A stretch of 64,000 bases of DNA from an uncultured Candidatus Melainabacteria bacterium (lineage in GTDB: Bacteria > Cyanobacteriota > Vampirovibrionia > Gastranaerophilales > Gastranaerophilaceae): assembly GCA_934726055.1 (NCBI GenBank), contig CAKVCZ010000010.1, positions 1 through 64,000 of the forward strand, written 5' to 3'. A model generated the notes under the pieces. The model saw only the letters and a program-made list of their open reading frames with translations, did no database searches and was not told the DNA's origin. Below are positions 16,318 to 23,985 of the stretch, one piece after another (position 1 is the stretch's first letter; each line of letters begins with the position of its first letter). Both the position numbers and the translations under genes were made by a program.

Positions 16318-16460
16318 TATATACAAAATTAAATTAAAATTACGAACATAATTCGGGGCGTGGTTTTGGAAACCTTTTGACGGCAAAAGGTTTGTTAAAT
16401 TAAAATTTTTGAAAAGCTTTTGCGTCAAAAGTTCCTCCGTCCGGAGGACAATTCTGAAAC
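16211..16460. repeat. Tandem hairpin modules of the same repeat family
   Basis: A hairpin AAACCTTTTG-GCGG-CAAAAGGTTT occurs at 16220-16243 and again with loop ACGG at 16370-16393, each followed by an AT-rich linker and a second module. That module is AAGTTCCCC..GGAGGACTGTTCTGAC at 16287-16317, and CTTTTG-CGT-CAAAAG plus TCCTCCGTCCGGAGGA at 16417-16449. The two blocks are therefore direct repeats about 150 bp apart. They end just before the MNT gene's stop codon and could act as terminators. Confidence 0.65.
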
Positions 16461-16490
16461 TTAGTAAAAGAATATTAAAAATATTTCTCT

Positions 16491-16790
16491 TTATATACTA
16501 TAATCTACTAAATCTTTTTTAATTAAATTATAAAATTTTTCATCTATTGCATTAAAATCAGTAAAATTGACAATATAAGGCAAGTTGCTTTCATCAAATT
16601 TGTTTTTGATATCAGCTAACATTGCCAACGGCATTTGAGTTTTACCTTTTATTAAAATATCTAAATCTGACGTTTTTTCAAAAGAACCCTTAACTCTTGA
16701 ACCATAATAATAGAATGAATACTCCGAATTATATTCATTCAAAATGTTTTTTATTATATCATGTTCTTTTTGAGAAATACCTTTTATCAT
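16491..16790 (-). CDS. mntA: MNT-type nucleotidyltransferase antitoxin
   Basis: A 99-residue minimal nucleotidyltransferase with the complete signature GSRVKGSFEKTSDLDI (GS-x10-DxD), which binds Mg2+ and ATP. In type VII toxin-antitoxin systems MntA neutralises HepT by adding AMP to a tyrosine. It begins immediately after the stop codon of the HepT-like gene. The order toxin-antitoxin and the tight junction support a two-gene unit. Confidence 0.85.
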   Translation of the reverse strand: MIKGISQKEHDIIKNILNEYNSEYSFYYYGSRVKGSFEKTSDLDILIKGKTQMPLAMLADIKNKFDESNLPYIVNFTDFNAIDEKFYNLIKKDLVDYSI

Positions 16791-17207
16791 TTATTTACCA
16801 ATTTCACCTGATAATTGTTTATATAAAAAATCAACATCAACAACAAATTTATCTATAATATCTAATATTTTATTTGCTTTGTCTTCGTTATACTCATGAC
16901 TTGTATCATTTCGTCTTTCGTAATAAGTTCGCCAATCTTCCCAAGATTTTATAAATCCATAACCTTCCATTAACCTAAAAATATTATTCATAGTTAATTC
17001 TTTATCTGTTTTTCCGTATATTTGTTTTAAATATTTTTTCATTATCTTCCAAGAAGTTTCTATTGTATATTCAAAACGTTTTACGCAAGCATCTTTTATA
17101 TACCCTTGCATTGAAGAATTTTCTGCATTTTTGTAGTCATAAGTACAACCCTTTAAACTATCAATGCATTTCCTCAAATGTGATAAATCTAATTCGGAAT
17201 TATTCAT
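16791..17207 (-). CDS. hepT: HepT/HI0074-family toxin or substrate-binding partner
   Basis: The 138-residue all-helical protein matches the HI0074 family of nucleotidyltransferase partners: LRKCIDSLKG, RFEYTIETSWKIMKKYL, then the Rx4H-x-Y motif in YERRNDTSHEYNED. In HepT toxins this motif forms the RNase active site and the following Tyr is AMPylated by MntA. The residues are intact here. It lies between a repeat element and pckA and is probably a mobile accessory pair. Confidence 0.82.
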   Translation of the reverse strand: MNNSELDLSHLRKCIDSLKGCTYDYKNAENSSMQGYIKDACVKRFEYTIETSWKIMKKYLKQIYGKTDKELTMNNIFRLMEGYGFIKSWEDWRTYYERRNDTSHEYNEDKANKILDIIDKFVVDVDFLYKQLSGEIGK

Positions 17208-17254
17208 AAAATCTCCTTTAATAATAATCTTATTATATCATATACAAAAAAGTA

Positions 17255-17283
17255 AACACGCTGACGATTAAAATCAGCGTGTT
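17255..17283 (-). terminator. Rho-independent terminator after pckA
   Basis: A 10 bp stem AACACGCTGA/TCAGCGTGTT with a 9-nt loop, followed on the minus strand by TACTTTTTTG. It ends the oadGAB-pckA transcript and isolates the HepT/MNT pair. Confidence 0.75.
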
Positions 17284-17311
17284 TTATATAAATCATAATT
17301 AAACTTTTCTA

Positions 17312-18955
17312 TTATGCTTGTTTAACTACATTTTCTAATGCTTCTAGAGCATCAGCAGGTAATTTATCAATACCGTTCTTTTCAGTTTCTCTAGATTTTA
17401 CAAAAGCAATTCTATCTTGCATACGAGCTTTGAATTGTTCAGCAAAATCTCTGTTTTCAAATGAAGCATCAAAACCATCAACATCCATAATTTCGATGTC
17501 TGTTAAGTTACCCCATTTATGGAATTTAGCAGAACCTTCAACAATTGCTTCAATAATACCTAAAGTATGTTCTTTTTTAACTTTAGTACCCATAAATTCA
17601 CCTGTATTCAAGATATAGCAATCAACACCATCTTCAATTAAGTGTTTGAATCTTTCGTAATCCATTGATAGAGGATATACTCTGAATGGGTTAGCATAAG
17701 GTTCAACAACCAATGCATTAGGGTCAACACCGGCAGCAAGTCTTTCAGCTGAAGTACGTTTTGTAGCTAAAGTAGCACCCATTGCAGCACCTAAAGATGC
17801 ACCTGACAATTTAACAACAGGCGGAATTGTAGGGTCTTTCATTAACCAGAAAATAGCATCAATTGGTTCATTGATTCTATCCACTCTGTTTGGCGACCAT
17901 AGTTTAGATTTAACTGCACGTCCGTTACCATTTCTGATATCTTCTGTTACAGAGTAAACTTTTCCGTCTTCTTTCATAATTGCACCGTTGTTTTGTTGAG
18001 TTAAGATATATTTGTTATCTTCACTTTCCATAGGATAATCTGCTGTTTTATCAAAATATGCAGGTTCTAATGCAATTGTATATTTATCTTGAGTGTTAAT
18101 AATGAATGCATCATCGTGTAAAACAGTGATGTTATACTTATTATCATGTTTTGCGTGAGTAATTGTTGATTTACCTGAACCTGATAGACCAAATACAGCA
18201 ACTTGGAATGATTTACCATTATCTAAGTTATAACGTTTCATACCGCCGTGGCAAGATGCATAACCATTTCTTGCAGCTGCACCCCAAGCAAGAGTTAATG
18301 TACCTTTTTTATGTTCACCAAAGTATCTCATACCTAAAATTGCAGCACAGTTATGTTCAGGATCAAAGAAAGTTAAACCGTAAGGGAAATCAGGATGCGA
18401 CCAATCAGGGTCTGAAATAACGTAAATATCGCCTTCAGGAATAGCTTTTGATTCAGCATACATTTTTTTGTATTCGTCGTTTAAGTATTGGAAGTTTAAC
18501 ATCCAAGAATACATAATGTTTTCAAAACCTTCAGGAATTAATAAGTGAGCTTTAACCATAAAGTCCTTATCTAAACCTACAACTGTTTCGCAGTTGTACA
18601 TCAATTTATCACGAGTACCATAAACAGCTTCTCTGATTACAGGTAACAATGTTTTCATATCACAATTTGGTTCACCTACAATTTTTCTTGCAGCTGCACA
18701 ACGTCCAACTGTTGAACCATCGTTGAATAACAATTGATTTGCACCTTCAGGTAAACCTAATTTTTCAGGTTCGTAAACAGGCATACCTGTTAATTCAATT
18801 GTACCCCAGCTTTCTTGTGCCAATTCATAAGCTTCTGTTACATTTTCGATTTTTTCAACATTATTACCGAAAAATGGAGCCATAATTGTAGCACGAGCAG
18901 CTGACATTAAATTTTTCAAATCTTCAGAATTTGTGAAATATTCTTGTGTTGTCAT
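17312..18955 (-). CDS. pckA: ATP-dependent phosphoenolpyruvate carboxykinase (divergent)
   Basis: PEPCK interconverts oxaloacetate + ATP and PEP + CO2 + ADP. The 547-residue protein shows the kinase-1a loop FGLSGSGKSTITHAK with the catalytic region before it (LAWGAAARNGYASCHGG), the metal-binding LHDDAF segment and LWSPNRVDRINEP. It differs visibly from E. coli PckA, so it belongs to a divergent branch. It is the last gene of the oad cluster, 72 bp after oadB. The pair would let the cell draw ATP (PEPCK running from PEP) or a Na+ gradient (OAD) from C4 acids. A candidate promoter TTGATG-18-TATAGT precedes it on the minus strand. Confidence 0.88.
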   Translation of the reverse strand: MTTQEYFTNSEDLKNLMSAARATIMAPFFGNNVEKIENVTEAYELAQESWGTIELTGMPVYEPEKLGLPEGANQLLFNDGSTVGRCAAARKIVGEPNCDMKTLLPVIREAVYGTRDKLMYNCETVVGLDKDFMVKAHLLIPEGFENIMYSWMLNFQYLNDEYKKMYAESKAIPEGDIYVISDPDWSHPDFPYGLTFFDPEHNCAAILGMRYFGEHKKGTLTLAWGAAARNGYASCHGGMKRYNLDNGKSFQVAVFGLSGSGKSTITHAKHDNKYNITVLHDDAFIINTQDKYTIALEPAYFDKTADYPMESEDNKYILTQQNNGAIMKEDGKVYSVTEDIRNGNGRAVKSKLWSPNRVDRINEPIDAIFWLMKDPTIPPVVKLSGASLGAAMGATLATKRTSAERLAAGVDPNALVVEPYANPFRVYPLSMDYERFKHLIEDGVDCYILNTGEFMGTKVKKEHTLGIIEAIVEGSAKFHKWGNLTDIEIMDVDGFDASFENRDFAEQFKARMQDRIAFVKSRETEKNGIDKLPADALEALENVVKQA

Positions 18956-19027
18956 ATTTATCTCCTTTATATCTATACAACAAAATAATTTTACTATAAA
19001 AATACAATAATCAATCCATCAAGCGTA

Positions 19028-20215
19028 TTAGTGGCATAATGCAAGCAAAATACCTGCTGCAACAGCTGAACCAATTACACCCGCAACATTTGGACCCATT
19101 GCATGCATTAACAAGAAGTTTTGAGGATTAGACTCTAAACCAACTTTATTAACTACACGTGCAGCCATTGGAACTGCTGATACACCCGCAGCTCCAATAA
19201 GCGGATTGATTTTTTTCTTTGAAAATAAATTCATAATCTTTGCAAAAATTACACCTGAAGCAGTTGCAATTGAAAATGCACACAAGCCCAAAAATAAAAT
19301 ACCTAAAGTTTCAAGAGTTAAGAACTTTTCTGCTGATAATTTTGAACCAACAGATAAGCCTAACAAAATAGTAACAATATTTATGAATTCATTTTGTAAT
19401 GTTTTTGATAATCTTTCAGTAACGCCACATTGCATTACCAAATTACCAAATGTCAATGCACCCAAAAGAGGAGTAGCATCAGGTAAAAAGATTATACACA
19501 AACCTAAAACAACAAGAGGGAATATAATTTTTTCTCTTTTTGAAACAGGTCTTAATTGTACCATTTGAATTTTTCTTTCAGCTTCGGTTGTCAAAGCCTT
19601 CATAATTGGCGGTTGAATAATTGGAACAAGTGCCATATACGAATATGCAGCTACGGCAATTGCACCTAATAAATCCGGAGCTAATTTAGACGTTACAAAA
19701 ATAGAAGTCGGACCGTCTGCACCACCAATAATACCAATTGATGCAGCTTCCTGTAATCCAAAGTTAAAGCCTGCATATTTTGCTAACAACAATGCACCTA
19801 ATAACGCACCGAATATACCAAACTGTGCGGCACCACCCAATAATGCGGTTTTAGGATTTGCTAATAACGGACCAAAGTCTGTCATTGCACCAACACCCAT
19901 AAATATGAACAATGGAAATAAACCACCATCTATACCTACATGATAAACCGTGTATAAAAATCCACCCGGTTCAGCTATTCCTGCAACAGGGATATTTGCT
20001 AAAATACCACCAAAACCAATTGGCAATAACAACAACGGTTCATAGTTCTTTTTAATAGCCAAGAACAATAATAATAAACATACTGCAAACATTATTATTG
20101 CACCGTACATGTGTAAAAAGTTTTCAACACAATTTACCCCTGTTAACGGCTCTTTTACCATATTTGCATAGCCTGTTATATTATTTAAGCTTTTTAAACT
20201 TTCTAATAATTGCAT
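19028..20215 (-). CDS. oadB: Na+-translocating oxaloacetate decarboxylase beta subunit
   Basis: A 395-residue polytopic membrane protein (about nine to eleven helices). It carries the conserved IIGGADGPTSIF loop, whose Asp (Asp203 in Klebsiella) is in the Na+ channel, and the C-terminal MGPNVAGVIGSAVAAG helix with the Na+-binding Ser/Asn region. The beta subunit decarboxylates carboxybiotin and pumps Na+. Paralogous pumps (glutaconyl-CoA, methylmalonyl-CoA) have similar beta subunits, but the neighbouring alpha subunit points to oxaloacetate. 17 bp from oadA. Confidence 0.93.
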   Translation of the reverse strand: MQLLESLKSLNNITGYANMVKEPLTGVNCVENFLHMYGAIIMFAVCLLLLFLAIKKNYEPLLLLPIGFGGILANIPVAGIAEPGGFLYTVYHVGIDGGLFPLFIFMGVGAMTDFGPLLANPKTALLGGAAQFGIFGALLGALLLAKYAGFNFGLQEAASIGIIGGADGPTSIFVTSKLAPDLLGAIAVAAYSYMALVPIIQPPIMKALTTEAERKIQMVQLRPVSKREKIIFPLVVLGLCIIFLPDATPLLGALTFGNLVMQCGVTERLSKTLQNEFINIVTILLGLSVGSKLSAEKFLTLETLGILFLGLCAFSIATASGVIFAKIMNLFSKKKINPLIGAAGVSAVPMAARVVNKVGLESNPQNFLLMHAMGPNVAGVIGSAVAAGILLALCH

Positions 20216-20232
20216 TTTTTCCTATCTCCAAT

Positions 20233-22038
20233 CTATTTTAAAGTTACAAGAAGTTGTCCAGGTTGAATTGTAGCACCTACATCAACTCTTACAGAATCAA
20301 CTTTTCCTGCCTTTGGAGCTTTTACTTCTGTTTCCATTTTCATAGCTTCCATCAAAATTAAAACATCGCCTTCCGCTACTTCATCACCTTCTCTTGCAAT
20401 AACTTTTAATATTGCACCAGGTAGCGGAGCTTTTACTTCTGTTAATGAACCATCACTTGAAGAAGAAGATGCTGAAGATGATTCTTTCATTCCTTCTACA
20501 ATTGAAACATCATAAGATTTTCCGTTAACAATAGCTTTATTTCCATCCATTTTAATTGAATAATCTTTACCGTTTACAGTAACAGTTGCACCATTTGCAT
20601 AGTTTGATTTAACAGCCTTTTGACCTTTATTAACTGCAACATGACCTTTGCCTAACAAGAAATCAATACCTTTATCAGCATTTCCATCTTTGCAAGCAGC
20701 TGCAATAAACAAGTTTTCATCAGTTACAGGCAAACCTGCCGCTTTTAATCTTTCTTCAGCAGCTTTCAAACCTTTTTCAGGATCTCTGTCATTTATATCT
20801 ACAACTTTATCTGTTGTTGGTTGCAAACCTGTTTTTTCTTCAGCCCATTTAACCAATTCAGGATCCGGTTCACAAGGAGTTTTTCCAAAATATCCTAACA
20901 ACATTTTTGCATAACCAGGATTTGCTTTATCCCAAGGTTTTTCTGAGGTTGCATTTAAGAATGATTGTTGAGCATAGAATTGCGAAACAGGTGTTACAGA
21001 TGTTGCAAAACCGCCTCTTTCAACAACTTCTTTCATGTTTTCAATTAATTTAGGGAATTTATCTAACATGCCCATATCTCTTAATTGGTCAACTGTTGTA
21101 GCTGTTGCACCACCAGGAAGAGGAGCTTGAATAAGTATTGGATTTACAGCTAATGAAATTGGAGAAATTGTGTAATCTTTCATACATTCTTTGAAAATTT
21201 CTTCAGTTTCCATAATTTTCTTAATATCCAAACCTAAATCATATTCTGTGCCTCTTAAAGCATGCCACATGGAAATAATATCAGGTTGAGCAGTACCGCC
21301 AGAAACAGGTTTCATTGATAAATCGATACCATCTGCACCTGCATCTAATGCAGCCAAATAACAAGCTAAACCGGTACCAGCAGTTTCGTGAGAATGGAAT
21401 CTGATATGAGCATCAGAGCCTAAAATTTCTCTTGTACGTCTTACAGTTTCATAAACTTTTCTTGGATGAGATGTACCTGATGCATCTTTAAATGCTAATG
21501 AATCGAAAGGTAAACCTGAATCAAGAATATTTCTCAACACTCTTTCATAAAAATCAGGATCATGAGCACCTTCACAACCATAAGGTAATTCCATCATTGT
21601 GATAGTTACTTCGTGTTGTAATCCGTGTTTTTTAATACTGTTTGCAGAATCAATTAAATTATTAACATCGTTTAAAGCATCAAAGTTTCTGATAACATTT
21701 ACACCGTGTTTTGCAAACATTTTTGCGTGTAAATCAATAACATCGCGAGGTTGAGAGTTTAAACCAACAACATTAACACCTCTCGCTAAAGATTGTAATT
21801 TAATATCAGGGCCAACAGTTTCTCTGATTTTGTCCATTGTTTCAAAAGCATTTTCGTTGCAGAAAAATATAGGAGCTTGGAATCTTGCACCACCTGCAAC
21901 TTCAAAATGCTTAATACCTGCATCAACAGCAGATTTCAATGCAGGTAAAAAGTCTTCGACTAAAACTCTTGCACCAAACACTGACTGAAAACCATCTCTA
22001 AAAGATGTGTCCATTACTTTAATTAATTTTTTTGACAT
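20233..22038 (-). CDS. oadA: Oxaloacetate decarboxylase alpha subunit (biotin carboxyltransferase)
   Basis: A 601-residue protein made of an N-terminal HMGL-like TIM barrel (DTSFRDGFQS, KDASGTSHPRK, FHSHETAGTG metal site), a conserved carboxylase middle domain (about 280-450), a Ser-rich linker (SSSASSSSSDG) and a C-terminal biotinyl domain with LMEAMKMETEV, the biotinylated lysine. It moves CO2 from oxaloacetate to biotin. Pyruvate carboxylase subunit B has the same layout, but oadG and oadB flank it. Confidence 0.93.
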   Translation of the reverse strand: MSKKLIKVMDTSFRDGFQSVFGARVLVEDFLPALKSAVDAGIKHFEVAGGARFQAPIFFCNENAFETMDKIRETVGPDIKLQSLARGVNVVGLNSQPRDVIDLHAKMFAKHGVNVIRNFDALNDVNNLIDSANSIKKHGLQHEVTITMMELPYGCEGAHDPDFYERVLRNILDSGLPFDSLAFKDASGTSHPRKVYETVRRTREILGSDAHIRFHSHETAGTGLACYLAALDAGADGIDLSMKPVSGGTAQPDIISMWHALRGTEYDLGLDIKKIMETEEIFKECMKDYTISPISLAVNPILIQAPLPGGATATTVDQLRDMGMLDKFPKLIENMKEVVERGGFATSVTPVSQFYAQQSFLNATSEKPWDKANPGYAKMLLGYFGKTPCEPDPELVKWAEEKTGLQPTTDKVVDINDRDPEKGLKAAEERLKAAGLPVTDENLFIAAACKDGNADKGIDFLLGKGHVAVNKGQKAVKSNYANGATVTVNGKDYSIKMDGNKAIVNGKSYDVSIVEGMKESSSASSSSSDGSLTEVKAPLPGAILKVIAREGDEVAEGDVLILMEAMKMETEVKAPKAGKVDSVRVDVGATIQPGQLLVTLK

Positions 22039-22080
22039 TTTCTTATCCTTATATATTTAATTATTACAAATACTTATTAA

Positions 22081-22302
22081 CTACATATTTAACTTTGCAA
22101 CAGCAATTGCAACGGCAACATCTTCATCTGATGAAGCTCTTTTTGTAGAAACTGCAACAGGAGTTTCTTGTACTTCAGGCATAAATTTTCCAACCCATGC
22201 AACAGTCTTTGACATAATACTCATCGCAAATACAAGTAATGTCAAAAACATAAATACAGTCCCCATACCAACTATGGTAACAATTAAACCGTTTTCTAAC
22301 AT
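22081..22302 (-). CDS. oadG: Oxaloacetate decarboxylase gamma subunit
   Basis: A 73-residue protein with one N-terminal membrane helix (about 7-30, TIVGMGTVFMFLTLLVFAMS) and a short charged tail, the OadG pattern. The gamma subunit anchors the alpha and beta subunits together. It is the first gene of the cluster with GGAGG before the ATG, 42 bp ahead of oadA. A TATAAT box precedes it on the minus strand but no good -35 was seen. Confidence 0.85.
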   Translation of the reverse strand: MLENGLIVTIVGMGTVFMFLTLLVFAMSIMSKTVAWVGKFMPEVQETPVAVSTKRASSDEDVAVAIAVAKLNM

Positions 22303-22370
22303 ATTTCGTGTCCTCCATACACTTTATATTATAATACAAAAAATTTTTTCAAACATCTTTTTTATAAAAT

Positions 22371-22398
22371 TTGAATTTGAAAAAAAAGTAATTATAAT
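22371..22398 (+). promoter_or_regulatory. Promoter for the secreted HExxH protein
   Basis: TTGAAT (22371-22376), 16 bp spacer, TATAAT (22393-22398), with predicted start near 22405, about 25 nt before the GTG start codon. Confidence 0.55.
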
Positions 22399-22429
22399 GT
22401 AAAATATATAAAACAAGGGGATTTAAAAA

Positions 22430-23116
22430 GTGAAAAAGATTATTTTATTATTTATAGTATGTCTATTTTTATCATCACAAGTTCACGCACTTGGATTTAA
22501 AAGCAAAGATGTTCAGGTTGATCAGCAACCGCGTGTGAACTATCCTGCAAAATATGATGACATATATCTGAGTGAAATAAAAAAGGAATATAGAAAAATT
22601 AGTAATGACGAAGTAGTCATAGTTGCACTTGATATGATGAAAAATACAAATGCAGATTTTTCAAGACGTGCTATTTTAGGATATAACCTAACAGAAAAAC
22701 CAATAAAAGTTCAATTCAAAGATTTAAGTGCAATAAAAGAAGATTATAGAGATTTTGATGCTCTAGGCTGGAAAAAGAATAAGAAATTATACATCTTTAT
22801 TAACCCAAAACATGCGGATGCACCACCTGCAGCTTTAGCAGCCTTACTTGCACATGAAGCTTTGCATCAGGATGAATATAATTCACTTGCAGAAGAAACT
22901 TATGCTTGGACAATGGAAGCTGCCGTATGGTGTGAAATGTTAGAAATCTATCCTGACCAAAATAAAAGAAGTCATCCGCTTTTACAAAGAGAAAATACTC
23001 TAAAACAGTTATTTGAAAAAGGCGGATATACAAATAAATATATTAGAAAAACTGTATATTCAAACAAAGGTTATCAAAACCTTCCGCAAACATCTCCGGG
23101 ATTTGAAAAGCTATAA
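22430..23116 (+). CDS. Secreted HExxH putative metalloprotease-like protein
   Basis: This 228-residue protein begins at a GTG with AAGGGG upstream. It has a signal peptide (cleavage near Ala20) and a globular domain containing LLAHEALHQDEYNSLAEETYAW. HEALH fits the zinc-metalloprotease HExxH motif, with a Glu about 12 residues on that could be the third ligand. I do not recognise a named peptidase family. Its end is 2 bp from the convergent prepilin gene. It probably works in the periplasm. Confidence 0.65.
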   Translation: MKKIILLFIVCLFLSSQVHALGFKSKDVQVDQQPRVNYPAKYDDIYLSEIKKEYRKISNDEVVIVALDMMKNTNADFSRRAILGYNLTEKPIKVQFKDLSAIKEDYRDFDALGWKKNKKLYIFINPKHADAPPAALAALLAHEALHQDEYNSLAEETYAWTMEAAVWCEMLEIYPDQNKRSHPLLQRENTLKQLFEKGGYTNKYIRKTVYSNKGYQNLPQTSPGFEKL

Positions 23117-23118
23117 AA

Positions 23119-23592
23119 CTACTTGCAACTAGGACTAGACCAGGATAACTCTTTGTCATTTGGACATTTTCCGTTATCATCAATTTTTAAAAAGTCTAAA
23201 TTACCATTTTGAATAATCCAATATGTCGGAGCGTATCTAACATCACCCCCATTACCATAATCATCAATACAATCAGAAAGTTTATTTATGTCCATTCTTG
23301 AGCATACGTCTTTTTCTGGAATTATACCAATATTTGTTATATCAAAGCTTATGCCAGCACCACTATCAAAAGCTTCACTTAATTCCGCATATGTTTTCTT
23401 AATCTTTGTAACTTGTTCCAGACCATTTGTTGAACTGTTTAAGTTTGGAATGGTTAGGGCTGCAACAACACCAATTATACCCATTACAATTAGAGTTTCT
23501 GCAAGAGTAAATGCTATAAATTTCTTTGTATTTTTTAGAAAAGAGCCAAACCTGTTAGAATTCTTACCATTATTAGATTCTACCCTCCACAC
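23119..23592 (-). CDS. Type IV pilin-like (class III prepilin) protein
   Basis: The product carries the prepilin leader and hydrophobic helix KKFIAFTLAETLIVMG followed by IIGVVAALTIPNLN; cleavage would occur before Phe of FTLAE. The mature part is short (about 120 residues) with paired cysteines, ending SSPSCK after GNLDFLK. The GTG at 23592 is the only start in frame before the helix; an ATG at 23614 with a much better ribosome binding site is one frame off. It is the intact paralogue of the broken gene at 15.0-15.6 kb and is most likely a minor pilin or pseudopilin. Confidence 0.8.
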   Translation of the reverse strand: MWRVESNNGKNSNRFGSFLKNTKKFIAFTLAETLIVMGIIGVVAALTIPNLNSSTNGLEQVTKIKKTYAELSEAFDSGAGISFDITNIGIIPEKDVCSRMDINKLSDCIDDYGNGGDVRYAPTYWIIQNGNLDFLKIDDNGKCPNDKELSWSSPSCK

Positions 23593-23614
23593 CTAGCTGT
23601 ATTCCTTTATTCAT
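23573..23614 (-). CDS. 13-codon leader ORF MNKGIQLGVEGRI
   Basis: An ATG at 23614 placed 9 nt after AAAGGAG and ending in TAA at 23573, one frame away from the pilin body. The copy at 15610-15651 keeps the ATG, the first five codons and the length, although the rest has diverged. It may be a leader peptide, or the true start of the pilin reached through frameshifting. Confidence 0.4.
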   Translation of the reverse strand: MNKGIQLGVEGRI

Positions 23615-23648
23615 AGACGTTTGCTCCTTTCTACTTTTGTGCATATTA

Positions 23649-23677
23649 ATTATATACCCAAATTCCATGCTTTGCAA
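23649..23677 (-). promoter_or_regulatory. Promoter of the intact prepilin
   Basis: TTGCAA (23672-23677), 17 bp, TATAAT (23649-23654) on the minus strand, with the same spacer as at 15686-15714. Predicted start is near 23642, about 28 nt ahead of the leader ATG. Confidence 0.7.
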
Positions 23678-23739
23678 ACACTTTTCTATTTTTTATTAAA
23701 AATATTTGCAAAACATTTGTAAAATTTTATTTTTGCTTT

Positions 23740-23930
23740 GTCAGAAACGCACTCTGTGCAGGGGAACTTTTTTAGAAAAAGTTTCCCCGCTCGGAGGACT
23801 GTTCTGACTAAATTGAAAATGATTTTCGATTATTTGATAGATTCTGAAACAAGTTCAGAATAACATGGTAAAGTTTTTGTAAAACTTTTGCGTCAAAAGT
23901 TCCTCCGCCTGAATGGCTTTTTTGACTATA
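23740..23930. repeat. Compact copy of the palindromic repeat family
   Basis: GTCAGAA at 23740 and TTCTGAC at 23802-23808 bound a hairpin with core GGGGAACTTTTTT-AG-AAAAAGTTTCCCC. It looks like the two arms of the 15.8 kb element joined without its interior. A further module CTTTTG-CGT-CAAAAG followed by TTCCTCCG occurs near 23887-23910. The 390 bp between the prepilin and ctpA (23593-23982) therefore contains the promoter, this repeat and no gene. Confidence 0.65.
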
Positions 23931-23985
23931 AATTAAAATAAGAAATTTATTACGCACATTACCTATTGATAAAATTTAACCATTG

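Noticed and set aside
15630..16490. CRISPR array
   Set aside because: The repeats are palindromes of different spacing, not equal direct repeats with uniform spacers, and no cas gene is near.
20233..22038. Pyruvate carboxylase subunit B
   Set aside because: The domain order is identical, but the neighbouring gamma and beta subunits of the Na+ pump favour oxaloacetate decarboxylase alpha.
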